A DNA stretch of 64,000 nucleotides from DASZQL01 sp964391865 (GTDB lineage: Bacteria; Planctomycetota; Phycisphaerae; Phycisphaerales; UBA1924), in assembly GCA_964391865.1 (NCBI GenBank), contig CAYMNQ010000002.1, forward strand, positions 124,001-188,000. Direction: 5' to 3'. Position 1 is the stretch's first letter; every line of letters begins with the position of its first letter. Below the pieces are notes generated by a model. It was given only the letters and a program-made list of their open reading frames with translations, ran no database searches and had not been told where the DNA came from. Positions 23,687 to 32,533 of the stretch are shown here, piece by piece. The translations under genes were made by a program, and so were the position numbers.

Positions 23687-26146
23687 TTACGGGCACCGCT
23701 CATCCCAGTGCGCGATCAACTCCGCAAGATCCGCAAGCGTGACCACGCCGTCACGGTCAACATCCTCCGGCTCACCGATCGCGAGTTGCGACCACATGCC
23801 CAGCACGCGCACGAGATCATCCATCCCCGTCCCGCCGTCGGCGGTGATGTCGGTGGGGCACTGGCGGACGATGCAGCCGAGGGAGCCGATCCCAGACGCC
23901 GGGGTCTCCGCCGTGCCCGCAAGCAAACCATGGACAAAGAGCTCATCGTTCAGCTTGGTGAGCCCGCGCGCCGCGTAGATCGTTGCCCGCTCGATGAGAT
24001 GCCAATCAGAACCGTTCCAACGCCCTAATGCACCGACGGGAGTGTCGAAGCCCGGAAATAGAAATTCAGCAACCGCGTACAGCGCGGCTCCGTCACCAAA
24101 GTCAAACATCGCGCCGTCAAAGCTCGTTCCCGCGAGCTCGATACCGTTGCTGGACTGTAGCGCGACAAGGGAATCGCCATCGAGACGGCGGAGTTCGACC
24201 CGGAATGCGCCGTCACCCGGATAGCCCGACGCATAGACACCGCGCGCCGGCCCGCTGCTCACGACGGCCAACCGGTCCACCCGCCAGCCGTAAGGAGTGG
24301 CGATCTCACTCCACTCACCATCGACCCAGCGAACGAAACGGTGGGTGTACGCGCCGCTGTCATATCGGTACGCGCTCACGAAGAGCCCGCCGAGCACCGG
24401 ATCGCTCCACCACGCGGCATCAGTCGTCCCCGAGGCACGACTCAACGGTTCGAACTCGACCAGTTCTGTCCATGAGCCTGCGGTGTATCGGGCGGCACCG
24501 CGGCGCCACCCCTCTCCGGGGGACGCACCGACCGTGTTCGTCACCGCCATGAAATCGCTCGAGATCCCGGCCGCGTCAGTCGCGATCACTTCGACATACG
24601 CGCGCGCGGGTGACTCGATCCGCTCCCAAGCTCCGTTCGGACCGAGTCGAGCCAGATTGTCAAACCGCCCCGGACTCGGTGACGGAAACGGACCGGTGAT
24701 GTGCAGCGTGACTCCGGTGCCTGTATCCGCGGCGAACAGCTGCGCGTACGGATACTCGATACCGGACGGCTCGACCGAGGTCCAGCCGGTGCCGTCAAAC
24801 TTCGCGTGCCCCCGGCTGATCGCCGCACCCGCGGCCAGGAAGTAGCCCGTGCAGTACAGCGTTTCCGCGCCCGACGAGTCCGCGATCGTCGCGGCTGAGA
24901 TCACTTCTCCGGCGACCCCTTGCGCAAGCGGGCTCAGCGCACGCCAGCCCTGCGCCTCACGGATCGCGATGTTGTCAGCGCGGGCGCCGCCAAGCTCCGC
25001 GAACCATCCGGCGGCAACAAGCCGATCGCCCGCATCGCCCGGCAGTGTCGCGAGCGCCGAGACACCGCCGTTCGGACCATTGACCGTCAACGGCGCATCC
25101 GCGCGCCATCCGGATCCATCCCAATGCGCGACGTACGGTGCCGAAGAACCACCGATCTGCTGAAAGTCCCCGTGCGCGTACAAACGCTCAGCTCCCTCGA
25201 ACTCGAGAACTGTCATCTGAACGAAGCCCGTATCGCTCGCCCCGAGCCCGATGAAACTCACCCCATCGTAGCGGATTATGTCATGGTACATGCCATCAAT
25301 CAAAAAAGTCCCGCTGAGGTAGATCCCGCGGAGCGGTCCATCCTGAACCGCAACGAGCGATCGTGGGCCGTCGGTCTGAGGCAGGGGCGTTGAAATCCAT
25401 TCCTTTCCATCCCACGCCGAGAGCACTCGCACGGAACTAAAGAAGTCGCCGATGCACGCGGTGATATAGAGCCTTGCGCCGGCACCATCGTTAAACGAAA
25501 CCAGCCCGGTTGACCCGAACGTTGTACACGAAGGCCCTTCGAATTGGCCGACCGGCTCCCAACTCCCGTCACGAAGGCGCACGACCGGCGATCCACCATC
25601 CCTGAAGTAGCGGCCCGCCGCGTAGAGCGCCACGCCCGAACCATCGTCATGCGCGCTGAAGAACTCCGGCACCCCACCGCCGCGAACAAACGGCTGACCC
25701 AGAGCATCCCACGCGGTTCCGTCCCATCGTGCAATCGCCCCTTGATCACACACCCCATCGCCGTAGCAATGCACGCTCGCTAGAACATGACTCGTTCCCA
25801 GCAGTGAAACCGATGCCACCGAGTGAATGAATCCACCCCACGGATCGACGGGGATCGTCACTGGGGTCCACTCCGCGCCGTCCCAGCTCGCCGTGCCGGC
25901 GACCGACGTGCCGCCCGCGACAGTAAAACCACCATTCACCATCAGCCGGAACTTGTTCCCATCCCAGTACGGTGCGAGTGTTGAAGCGGGGGCATTCACC
26001 CCCGCCACGCCAAACCGCTCCGACCACCCACAATCAGCACCCCCCGCCAGCGACGATCCGCTCATCCCGCTAACCACCGCGATCAAAGACGCACAGCACC
26101 CCCCACAACGAACCGCCGACCGTTCGCGCACGCCGATCTTCTTCAT
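23687..26146 (-). CDS. Large secreted repeat protein with dockerin-like tail
   Basis: An 819-aa exported protein. The start at 26146 has GGGGAG about ten bases upstream and is followed by a signal peptide (hydrophobic SLIAVVSGMSGSSLAGG). The body is a string of beta-propeller-like repeats of the form WDGAEWTPV, LRDGSWEPVGQF, WDGSGWRADAPL and WNGSDWHLIE, each followed by a hydrophobic strand such as RLYAHGDFQQIGG. Similar repeats occur in secreted proteins of planctomycetes and myxobacteria. The C-terminal 60 residues, after SLGCIVRQCP, form a dockerin-like tail with DVDRDGVVTLADLAELIAHW and end ERCP. Only one of the two loops keeps a full calcium pattern. Likely surface-exposed; no enzyme motif was seen. 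Confidence 0.75.
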   Translation of the reverse strand: MKKIGVRERSAVRCGGCCASLIAVVSGMSGSSLAGGADCGWSERFGVAGVNAPASTLAPYWDGNKFRLMVNGGFTVAGGTSVAGTASWDGAEWTPVTIPVDPWGGFIHSVASVSLLGTSHVLASVHCYGDGVCDQGAIARWDGTAWDALGQPFVRGGGVPEFFSAHDDGSGVALYAAGRYFRDGGSPVVRLRDGSWEPVGQFEGPSCTTFGSTGLVSFNDGAGARLYITACIGDFFSSVRVLSAWDGKEWISTPLPQTDGPRSLVAVQDGPLRGIYLSGTFLIDGMYHDIIRYDGVSFIGLGASDTGFVQMTVLEFEGAERLYAHGDFQQIGGSSAPYVAHWDGSGWRADAPLTVNGPNGGVSALATLPGDAGDRLVAAGWFAELGGARADNIAIREAQGWRALSPLAQGVAGEVISAATIADSSGAETLYCTGYFLAAGAAISRGHAKFDGTGWTSVEPSGIEYPYAQLFAADTGTGVTLHITGPFPSPSPGRFDNLARLGPNGAWERIESPARAYVEVIATDAAGISSDFMAVTNTVGASPGEGWRRGAARYTAGSWTELVEFEPLSRASGTTDAAWWSDPVLGGLFVSAYRYDSGAYTHRFVRWVDGEWSEIATPYGWRVDRLAVVSSGPARGVYASGYPGDGAFRVELRRLDGDSLVALQSSNGIELAGTSFDGAMFDFGDGAALYAVAEFLFPGFDTPVGALGRWNGSDWHLIERATIYAARGLTKLNDELFVHGLLAGTAETPASGIGSLGCIVRQCPTDITADGGTGMDDLVRVLGMWSQLAIGEPEDVDRDGVVTLADLAELIAHWDERCP

Positions 26147-26332
26147 GCGAGTCACTCCCCGTGATGCCGCCGGGAATCGGCATGGAATCACGAAAAAGAG
26201 ATCGGCGCGAGTCCGGCGCGCACGCCAGAAAACGAGCGCGAGCGCCGGGTGGCACGCGCCACGACTCGCCAACTTCACGCCCATCAAACCGGCAAGCGAA
26301 CACCGACCACACGGCTCGACCAAACACGCATC

Positions 26333-26433
26333 GTGCCACGGGCTTCGGCCGCTCGGGGCCGATGCCCGTGTCCGGCGTGAACAGCCGCGCTCAACAACGG
26401 GCATCCTCGCCGAGCCGAAGAAGCCCGTGGCAC
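26333..26433. repeat. Twin-hairpin element 3, GTGCCACGGGCTTC ends
   Basis: A 101-bp element with a perfect 14-bp inverted end GTGCCACGGGCTTC (26333-26346) and GAAGCCCGTGGCAC (26420-26433). The left hairpin is a 14-bp stem with one central T-T mismatch (26337-26350 with 26357-26370) around GCTCGG. The right hairpin, in reverse, has arms 26396-26409 and 26416-26429 around the same loop. It lies upstream of the large secreted-protein gene. Confidence 0.75.
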
Positions 26434-26459
26434 ACACTCAGTGCCCATACCGCCCGCGC

Positions 26460-26493
26460 CACCGCAGGCGGCCGCTCGGGGCCGACTGCGGTG
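26460..26493 (+). repeat. Single hairpin of the GCTCGG-loop family
   Basis: A 14-bp stem with one central mismatch (26460-26473 with 26480-26493) around GCTCGG, beginning CACCGCAGG and ending CTGCGGTG. It lies 27 bp after twin-hairpin element 3 and shares its inner stem CGGCC/GGCCG while the outer stem differs. Confidence 0.65.
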
Positions 26494-26975
26494 CCGATCC
26501 GTCCAACCAACTCGAAATCGCGCAAGTCCACGTTTTTGCGCGCGCCGGTGACATGTCCCGCGAGAAATCCAAAGAATTCTCACTTTCGCGCAAACCCCAC
26601 GAATGCAAGCCTTTCCGCAACACGCCCCGCGCGCAGGTTCCCGTTTGTGCGCGCGCCCGTGACGCAAACCCACATATGTAGAGGGCGCGCCCGCGGCGTC
26701 CTCCGCTCCCGCGGCACGACCGGCCGGCGCACCGCGCGAGCGAGAGTCCGACTCGATCGCCCGGCGAAGTGACGGAGGCAATACCTCCTCACCCGCCGCC
26801 GATCCACACGTTTCGACGCTCGGCGAAAGCCGAGCCCAAGTTCGATCCGCCTGTCGACAGGTTTTCTCAGCACTCAGCAAAGAACCGAATCGAACGCGAA
26901 CCGTTCGACCTCCAGCGCAAGACGCAGGACGCAAGACTCTTCCGCCTTCCGCGTTCCGACTTCCGCCCTTCCGAC
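26494..26975. other. Gene-free stretch with a diverged direct repeat
   Basis: About 480 bp without a believable gene. It holds a 21-bp direct repeat with two differences at 26532-26552 and 26643-26663 (core TGCGCGCGCC, then GTGAC). Related CGCAAACCCCAC and CGCAAACCCAC words lie between and after the copies. It is otherwise Arg-codon-rich, very GC-rich sequence. Nothing else is recognised. Confidence 0.4.
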
Positions 26976-28694
26976 TTACTTCTTGATCCTGATCGCCACC
27001 AGCGTCGAGTCATCCGTCTCATCGCGCAGACCGATGAACCGGCGCACTTCCCACGTCACATGATCCGTCACCGATCTCGCCGCCGCCTCCGGGTGCGAAG
27101 CGAGGTGCGACAGCAGCGCCTCGCGCAGCCGCGCGCGCCCGAACTTCTTGTCCTGGAAATTCATCGCGTCGATGATGCCGTCCGTATACAGCACCAGCGT
27201 ATCGCCGGGGTGCAGGTCGATGATGCCGCGCTCGTATTTCTGCAGCGGGTCGATGCCGATGATCATGCCGCCGGTGGTGAGCTCGATGAGCTGGGGCGGG
27301 GCACCGGCGGTCGCATCGCGCGAAGGGCGGAACAGCATCGGCGGGTCGTGCCCCGCATTGCAGTACGTGAACCGCCGCCCGCCGTCGGCGCGCGGCTTGG
27401 GGTCGATCACGCCGTAGAACACCGTGGCGAACTCGTTGGGCAGCGTGTCACGCGCCATCGTCTCGTTCACGCGCGCCATCAGTTGGTCGAGGTGGTACAC
27501 GTCCTTCGCCAGCACGCTGAAGATCGCGCGCAGGCTCGCCATCAGCAGCGCCGCGGCGACGCCCTTGCCCGAAACATCGCCGATCAAAACGCCAAGATTC
27601 CCCGACAGATCGATGAAATCGTAGAAATCCCCGCCGAGCTCGAAGCAGCTCATGTACCGCGCCGCAAGATCAAGCCCCGGCACGATCGGCACGCTGCCGG
27701 GCAGCATGCGCTGCTGCACATCCGCGCCGAGCGCGAGCTGCCGCTGCACCTCGCGGTGCTTCCGCTCGTTCTCCATCAGCCGCGCGCTCGCGGCGGCGGC
27801 GGCGGCCTGCTCCACGATTGTCTGCAGGAGCGACCGGTCCGCCGTATCGAGATGTGCCGGCGAACGCTGGTACAAGCGCAGCACGCCGATCGGGCGGCCC
27901 TTGAAAATCAACCCGCACGCGATCACTTCCGCGAACCCCTCGCCCGAAATCTCCGCGAGCAGCTCCTGCCGCTGCAGCTCGTTCAATTCCGCCAGCGTGT
28001 GCGCCCGGGCATGGAGCTGGTGCCGATCCGCCGAGCGCAGCAGCGGGTACGCGTCGATGCGCTCGACGAACCCGGGCGACAGCCCGACCCGCGCGCGCAG
28101 GCGCAGATTCTCCTCCGTTTCGTCGAGCAAGTGCACGCTCCCCGCGTCCGCTTCGAGCAGATCGGCGGCGGAGCGCAGCGCGACATTCAGGATCGCCTCC
28201 ACATCGCGCGCTTCCACCAGCAGGGAAGACAGGCGGAACAGCACGTTCAGCTCCGCGTTCCGCTCGCGGTAGCGCATGTCCTGGTCGCACAGCTCGCTGA
28301 CGGTCGACGCGAGCTGCCGCACGATGGCGCGCAGACGCGTCAGGCTCGTGCCCTTGCGCGTCTTGTCCGGGCGCACGGCGATGCACCCGATCACACGCCC
28401 CAGCGCCGTCAGCGGCGCGATCACCAGCGGGGCGGCGGCGACTTCCCGCTCGGGCAGCACGGGCCGGTAGTGCTCGAACGCTTCCACGACCTCCCGGGCC
28501 GAGTGATCCACCTCGCCGATCCGCCACGGCGGGGTTCCCTCGGCGGGCGAAATCCGCCGGCCCTGCACATCGTGCAGCGTCACCTCCGCGCCAGCGATCT
28601 GGCTCAAGTGATCGCACAGCGCGGCGAGCGCGCCGTCGGTCAGGAATTCCGTGATGGTCGGCTCTCGTCCCCGCATCGCAGTGGCGGGGAGCAT
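26976..28694 (-). CDS. GAF-domain, SpoIIE/RsbU-type PP2C phosphatase
   Basis: A 572-aa cytoplasmic regulator. The N-terminal 140 residues look like a PocR/GAF-like sensory domain (LSQIAGAEVTLHDVQGRRI, GCIAVRPDKTRKG). A GAF domain follows at about 155-310 (LNVLFRLSSLLVEARDVE to GRPIGVLRLY). The C-terminal 230 residues form a SpoIIE/RsbU phosphatase: LGADVQQRMLPG, then ELGGDFYDF near 352 with the metal Asp residues, GDVSGKGVAAALLMA, NAGHDPPML and LVLYTDGIIDA. Such phosphatases remove phosphate from anti-sigma antagonists. The gene is the last of a cluster with an ECF sigma and an anti-sigma-like gene, 21 bp after the TPR-like gene. MRG at 28676 is an alternative start. Confidence 0.88.
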   Translation of the reverse strand: MLPATAMRGREPTITEFLTDGALAALCDHLSQIAGAEVTLHDVQGRRISPAEGTPPWRIGEVDHSAREVVEAFEHYRPVLPEREVAAAPLVIAPLTALGRVIGCIAVRPDKTRKGTSLTRLRAIVRQLASTVSELCDQDMRYRERNAELNVLFRLSSLLVEARDVEAILNVALRSAADLLEADAGSVHLLDETEENLRLRARVGLSPGFVERIDAYPLLRSADRHQLHARAHTLAELNELQRQELLAEISGEGFAEVIACGLIFKGRPIGVLRLYQRSPAHLDTADRSLLQTIVEQAAAAAASARLMENERKHREVQRQLALGADVQQRMLPGSVPIVPGLDLAARYMSCFELGGDFYDFIDLSGNLGVLIGDVSGKGVAAALLMASLRAIFSVLAKDVYHLDQLMARVNETMARDTLPNEFATVFYGVIDPKPRADGGRRFTYCNAGHDPPMLFRPSRDATAGAPPQLIELTTGGMIIGIDPLQKYERGIIDLHPGDTLVLYTDGIIDAMNFQDKKFGRARLREALLSHLASHPEAAARSVTDHVTWEVRRFIGLRDETDDSTLVAIRIKK

Positions 28695-28715
28695 AGACCG
28701 GCGCGGCGGGCGCGG

Positions 28716-30455
28716 CTATTCCTTCAGCCACGTTTCCCGCAGCACCTCTTCCAGCGGGTCGGAAGCGGTGCTGCCCATCTCGGCGTCAATCTCGCGCAAG
28801 CGCGCCAAACCTTCACGCACCAGCGCCGGGTCGTCGGACTGCACGCCGTTGTACGCCAGCAGCAGCGCCGCCTCGCGCCCGATGATCGTGGCGTAGCCCA
28901 TCCGAGTGCGCAGCTGCGTGCGGATCTCGCTCAACCGCTCGGCGGAGGGCAGGAGCTTCGCGTCGAACCGGGCCGCGATGAACTCCGGGTACGCCGACAG
29001 CAGGTTCCGAAGATTGGTGGCGGCGGAGCGGTACATCCCCGCGCCGATCTGCGAGTGAATCCGTCCGACGGCGGCCATCGCGTCGCCCGGCTGCGCGTTC
29101 AGCGCCGCCGTGAAACGCTCCTCGGCGTTGAAGTACTCGTCCGCGCCGAGAAGTTCCTCGCCCGCCGTCATGTGGCGCGTGTAGGTCGAGGCGTCGGGCT
29201 CGACCGGCTTGAGAGCCTGCACGCGCACGTGCTCGTTCTTCAGCGCTTCGAGCACGCGTTGGGTGAGTGCTTCGGGGTCGTTCTCATCCAGAGGCTCGGG
29301 CACGCCGGGTGTCGCGCCGATCACCGAATCGGGCTTCTTCTCGACCGAGTCGCTCCCCGGCTTGTCGAGCACGCTGGGCGACTTGTCCTTCTCGGCGGAC
29401 TTGGCGCGCTCGCGGATCGCCACCGCCGGATCGACCGGCTGCCCGCTCAGCCGGGCACGGAGCGCCTCGAGCTGGCGGTCGATCGCGGAGACGGGCCGCT
29501 CGTTTCCTTCGGCTTCTGGCGCGGGCGTTGGTTCAGCGGCTTTCGGCTCGGTCGGCTGCGCGAAGTCCGGCGTCGTCGGCGCAGCGAAACTCAGCGGCGA
29601 GGTCTGCACGCGCCGCTGCTCGGACAACTGCTTCGCCACAGGGTCCGACTGAACGCGCAGCGACTCCATCAGCGTGTCGTGCGGCGTGCGCGGCTTCTTC
29701 CTCGCGTCCGCTTCCTCTTCCGCTTTCTGCTGCTGCAGCCCGCTGAAGGAGAACGAACGCTCGTCCGCGCCGAACGCCGCGTTGGTCTGCTTGAGAATCT
29801 TGATGCCCTGCAGGTTCGACGCGGTCAGGAACTTCAACTCCTGATCCTTCGCGTCGGGATCGTTCGCATTCGCCTGTCCGATGATGCTGGGGGTGGTCGC
29901 CATCTCCGCCTGGAAGTTGGCGGTCGAGCGGAGCGCCCCGCGGATCAGCCCGAAGCGATCGGCGCCGCGCCCGGCGGCGCTCGCGCCCTGCGCGATGTCC
30001 GCGCCGGTCAGCCCGGACGTGGCGCGGTCGATGATGAGCTGCCCGCCGATCCCCTCGGTCTGCCCAAAGGTGGTCTGATCGAACGCGAGCCGCAGCGCGT
30101 TCGTGCCGCGGAGATTGTTCGCCGCCAAGCCCGAAGTGAGCGCGTCGCGCTCGAAATCGAAGAACTGGTCGCTGCCCGTGACACCGCGGAAGTCGCTCGG
30201 CGCGGAGTAGCCGATGTTCCCTCGGAACGAGCGCCCGCCGCCGACATTGCCCGTGACGATGGCGTTGCGGTAGTTGGCTTCGCGGCGCCAGTCGGTGCCG
30301 GCGGGGTTGAACCCGCCGCTGCCGCGCTGGAGGTTGCGGTCGAGGATGCGCCCGTCGCCCAGCGCGTTCTGCGCCCGAGCCGCGCCCGCGAGCGCGATCA
30401 CCGCGCCCGCGCTGCACGCGATGAAGAACAACCTGCTCGGCATTGGCATCCGCAC
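28716..30455 (-). CDS. Exported TPR-like protein, 579 aa
   Basis: A secreted or periplasmic protein with a signal peptide (SAGAVIALAGAARAQ). The N-terminal half is low in complexity and Asn/Gly/Arg-rich (NLQRGSGGFNPAG, GNVGGGRSFRGNIGYSAPS), followed by a long Pro/Glu/Lys-rich linker (about 300-390). The C-terminal third is helical and resembles TPR units: AGEELLGADEYFNAEERFTA, then LNAQPGDAMAAVGRIHSQIG and YRSAATNLRNLLSAYPEFIA. I do not know its partner. It is read between an anti-sigma-like gene and a phosphatase, with 51-bp and 21-bp gaps, so it is probably part of the same regulon or a target of its sigma factor. Confidence 0.7.
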   Translation of the reverse strand: MRMPMPSRLFFIACSAGAVIALAGAARAQNALGDGRILDRNLQRGSGGFNPAGTDWRREANYRNAIVTGNVGGGRSFRGNIGYSAPSDFRGVTGSDQFFDFERDALTSGLAANNLRGTNALRLAFDQTTFGQTEGIGGQLIIDRATSGLTGADIAQGASAAGRGADRFGLIRGALRSTANFQAEMATTPSIIGQANANDPDAKDQELKFLTASNLQGIKILKQTNAAFGADERSFSFSGLQQQKAEEEADARKKPRTPHDTLMESLRVQSDPVAKQLSEQRRVQTSPLSFAAPTTPDFAQPTEPKAAEPTPAPEAEGNERPVSAIDRQLEALRARLSGQPVDPAVAIRERAKSAEKDKSPSVLDKPGSDSVEKKPDSVIGATPGVPEPLDENDPEALTQRVLEALKNEHVRVQALKPVEPDASTYTRHMTAGEELLGADEYFNAEERFTAALNAQPGDAMAAVGRIHSQIGAGMYRSAATNLRNLLSAYPEFIAARFDAKLLPSAERLSEIRTQLRTRMGYATIIGREAALLLAYNGVQSDDPALVREGLARLREIDAEMGSTASDPLEEVLRETWLKE

Positions 30456-30506
30456 GGGCTCACCTCCGATCGTTCAATTGTAGATCGGGCGGAACACCGG
30501 CGTGGG

Positions 30507-31448
30507 TCAGCTCATGGGCCGATGAACAACGGGGACCTTGAACGCTTCTTCCGCCCGCTTCAGCCCGGAGGGATCGTCGGCGAAAAGATAGAAGAGGAAC
30601 CCGCCGTCACGCCAGATCACGGGCGAGTGCTTCACCGTCTCCGACAGCGGGCAGCCGTAGCACGTGCCCACGTCGAGCGGCAGTTGCCCGGTATCGACCT
30701 GGATGAAGAGGCTGATGGTGTTCGCGGCTTCGGTCGTTCCGTCGGCGAAGAGGAGGTGCGCCGAATCGCCCCGCCCCGGCACGGCGCAGCGGCCGATGCC
30801 GGCGAACTCGTACCCGCCGTCGCGCAGGCCGGCGACGGGCATCGTGATGATCGCGGGGGCGCTGCCGAGGATTTCAGCGGCGGCGGCCTCGGCGCGGTCG
30901 GGCGAGCGCTCGGTGAACTTCGACTTGAAATGGTCGCTGAACTTCGAGCAGCGGTCGTGCTCGGCGGAAACAAACGAAGCGAGCTGCACGGCGGTGGGCG
31001 GGCCGAACACGCCGGCGCGATTCGCAAAGCTCCAGCTCATGAACCCGACACCCGCGACGAGCACGATCGTCGCCGCCAGCGCCGCCCAGCGCGGCAACAG
31101 GTGGCGCGGTGCACCGTCCTGCATCGGGCGCAGCGGCAGCGTGCGCGGCTCGGTCTCCTCGCGCTCGGCGGCGAGGGCCGCGATCACGCGGCGGCGCAGC
31201 GATTCGGGCGCGAGAGCGGGATCGCACATGGCGCGCGAGACGCGCGGCTTGAGCGACCGCTCGAAATCAACCCGCGCCGCGAGGTCGGGCTGAGTGGCGT
31301 CGAGCGCGGCGAGTTGCTCGGGCGAGAGTTCGCCGTCAGCCGCCGCGCGGAGAAGTGCGGCGGGGTTCAGCGCCACATCACCCGGCACCCCGCCAACGGC
31401 GGGTGTGGGGAGGCTGTTGTGCGGCATGCTGTTCGAGTCGTCACGCAT
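30507..31448 (-). CDS. Anti-sigma-factor-like membrane protein
   Basis: A 313-aa single-pass membrane protein. The cytoplasmic N-terminus (about 1-115) has the helical pattern of anti-sigma domains: ALLRAAADGELSPEQLAALDA and VDFERSLKPRVSRAM. One TM helix follows (ALAATIVLVAGVGFMSWSF, about 122-141). The outer part has the segment MPVAGLRDGGYEFAGIGRC and CYGCPLSETVKHSPVIWRDGGFLFYLF, with three cysteines. No His-x3-Cys-x2-Cys zinc motif is seen. It lies 51 bp after the ECF sigma gene in the same direction, the usual sigma/anti-sigma order. The outer domain may sense a redox or stress signal. Confidence 0.75.
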   Translation of the reverse strand: MRDDSNSMPHNSLPTPAVGGVPGDVALNPAALLRAAADGELSPEQLAALDATQPDLAARVDFERSLKPRVSRAMCDPALAPESLRRRVIAALAAEREETEPRTLPLRPMQDGAPRHLLPRWAALAATIVLVAGVGFMSWSFANRAGVFGPPTAVQLASFVSAEHDRCSKFSDHFKSKFTERSPDRAEAAAAEILGSAPAIITMPVAGLRDGGYEFAGIGRCAVPGRGDSAHLLFADGTTEAANTISLFIQVDTGQLPLDVGTCYGCPLSETVKHSPVIWRDGGFLFYLFADDPSGLKRAEEAFKVPVVHRPMS

Positions 31449-31499
31449 CAGGGAATCCGCTCCACATCCAGCCGAGCCGCTTGCCGTCGGCCCGTCCTC

Positions 31500-32039
31500 T
31501 CATGAACCAAGATCATCGCGGAATTCTTCCAGAGACTTTGTCAGTGTCTGCCGCGCGCGGTGCAGGCGGCTCATTATCGTACCAACCGGAACCCCAACAA
31601 TCCCGGCGATTTCTCGGTACTTCATGTTCTCAACGCCCCACAGCAGGAGCACCACGCGCTGCTCGTCGGGGAGTTCTTCGATCGCGGCTTTCAGGCGCTC
31701 GTCGACGTGTTCCCAGTTGAGCGAGCGCAGGTCCCATGCGGGGGGCGGCTCGTCGGGGATGGTCTCGCGGCCGTCGATGCCGAAGATCTCGGGGAGTGCT
31801 TGCGGCGCGCGGGCGTCGCGTGTTCCTTTGCTGTAGTGGACGTGGTGGAGGATGGTGAAGAGCCAGGCGCGGATCCCACCGCCGCGCTCGTTGAACGTGC
31901 CGGCGGCGCGGAACGCGCGGAGGTAGGTTTCCTGCACCAAATCCTCGGCGGCATCGGCGCGGCGGCACAGCTTGAACGCCATACGGTGCAGGGCATCAAG
32001 GTGCTCGAGCGCGAGCTGTTCGAACTCGGACCGATTCAC
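31500..32039 (-). CDS. ECF-type RNA polymerase sigma factor
   Basis: A 179-aa sigma-70 family factor with region 2 (LALEHLDALHRMAFKLCRR, then AAEDLVQETYLRAFRA, then IRAWLFTILHHVHYS) and region 4 (IEELPDEQRVVLLLWGVENM, then YREIAGIVGVPVGTIMSRLHRARQ). Region 3 is missing, as expected for extracytoplasmic-function sigma factors. A GTG at 32039 is chosen because GGAG lies eight bases upstream; an ATG at 32129 in the same frame would add a Gly/Val-rich leader unlike the family. It heads the minus-strand cluster with the anti-sigma-like, TPR-like and phosphatase genes. Confidence 0.9.
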   Translation of the reverse strand: MNRSEFEQLALEHLDALHRMAFKLCRRADAAEDLVQETYLRAFRAAGTFNERGGGIRAWLFTILHHVHYSKGTRDARAPQALPEIFGIDGRETIPDEPPPAWDLRSLNWEHVDERLKAAIEELPDEQRVVLLLWGVENMKYREIAGIVGVPVGTIMSRLHRARQTLTKSLEEFRDDLGS

Positions 32040-32276
32040 GCCGCGGACTCCAATCGCCGGACTCGAACCGATCCCGACGGCAACCCCAGGTACGCCGATC
32101 GCCGAAGAGACGAACGGCGACGGCAACATACCCCACGCGCGGTGGTTCGTTGCATGACCCGGTTTCGATGCCGCAAACTCCCGGAATGCTCACGATCGGC
32201 GCTCGAAGCGCCCCGGCGAGCAAATGAAATCCGAACAGGCGTGGCGGTACGAAAAACTGCGGTTTAGGGCGGGCAC

Positions 32277-32304
32277 TTGAAGAAGCGGCGAAACCGGCTA
32301 TCTT
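32277..32304 (+). promoter_or_regulatory. Probable promoter of the tRNA-Asn/bL31 transcript
   Basis: TTGAAG and TATCTT separated by 16 bp, in the 330-bp gap between the divergent sigma-factor gene and the tRNA. It would leave about 60 nt before the tRNA. The rest of this gap has no gene. Confidence 0.5.
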
Positions 32305-32370
32305 TGTCGTCCCTTCGGAGCGGGCGGTGGGCCCGCCGCGGCGGTTGAATCCGCCGATGGAACAACTCGG

Positions 32371-32442
32371 TCCCCGATAGCTCAATGGTAGAGCGAGCGG
32401 CTGTTAACCGCTAGGTTCAAGGTTCGAGTCCTTGTCGGGGAG
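32371..32442 (+). tRNA. tRNA-Asn (GTT)
   Basis: A complete 72-nt tRNA. The acceptor stem TCCCCGA (32371-32377) pairs with TCGGGGA (32435-32441), the D arm is GCTC/GAGC, the anticodon arm AGCGG/CCGCT holds CTGTTAA with anticodon GTT, and the T arm contains GTTCGAGTC. The discriminator is G. The 3' CCA is not encoded, so it must be added by the CCA-adding enzyme. Confidence 0.97.
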
Positions 32443-32533
32443 CTTTCGTCGCCTTGGGCATCTGCCCGGACGGCCGACTACGATCGATGATGACTCGCAC
32501 CGCGGGCCGAGCGCCCGCCGCCGGAGCTTCGCC

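Noticed and set aside
26161..26772. A 203-aa plus-strand frame
   Set aside because: It runs through hairpin elements and Arg/Thr/Pro-rich low-complexity sequence with no ribosome-binding site or known family.
26769..31505. A 1578-aa open frame on the plus strand
   Set aside because: It lies antisense to the phosphatase, TPR-like and anti-sigma-like genes, has an Arg/His/Gln-rich composition typical of the reverse strand of GC-rich genes, and crosses gene boundaries. It is a shadow frame.
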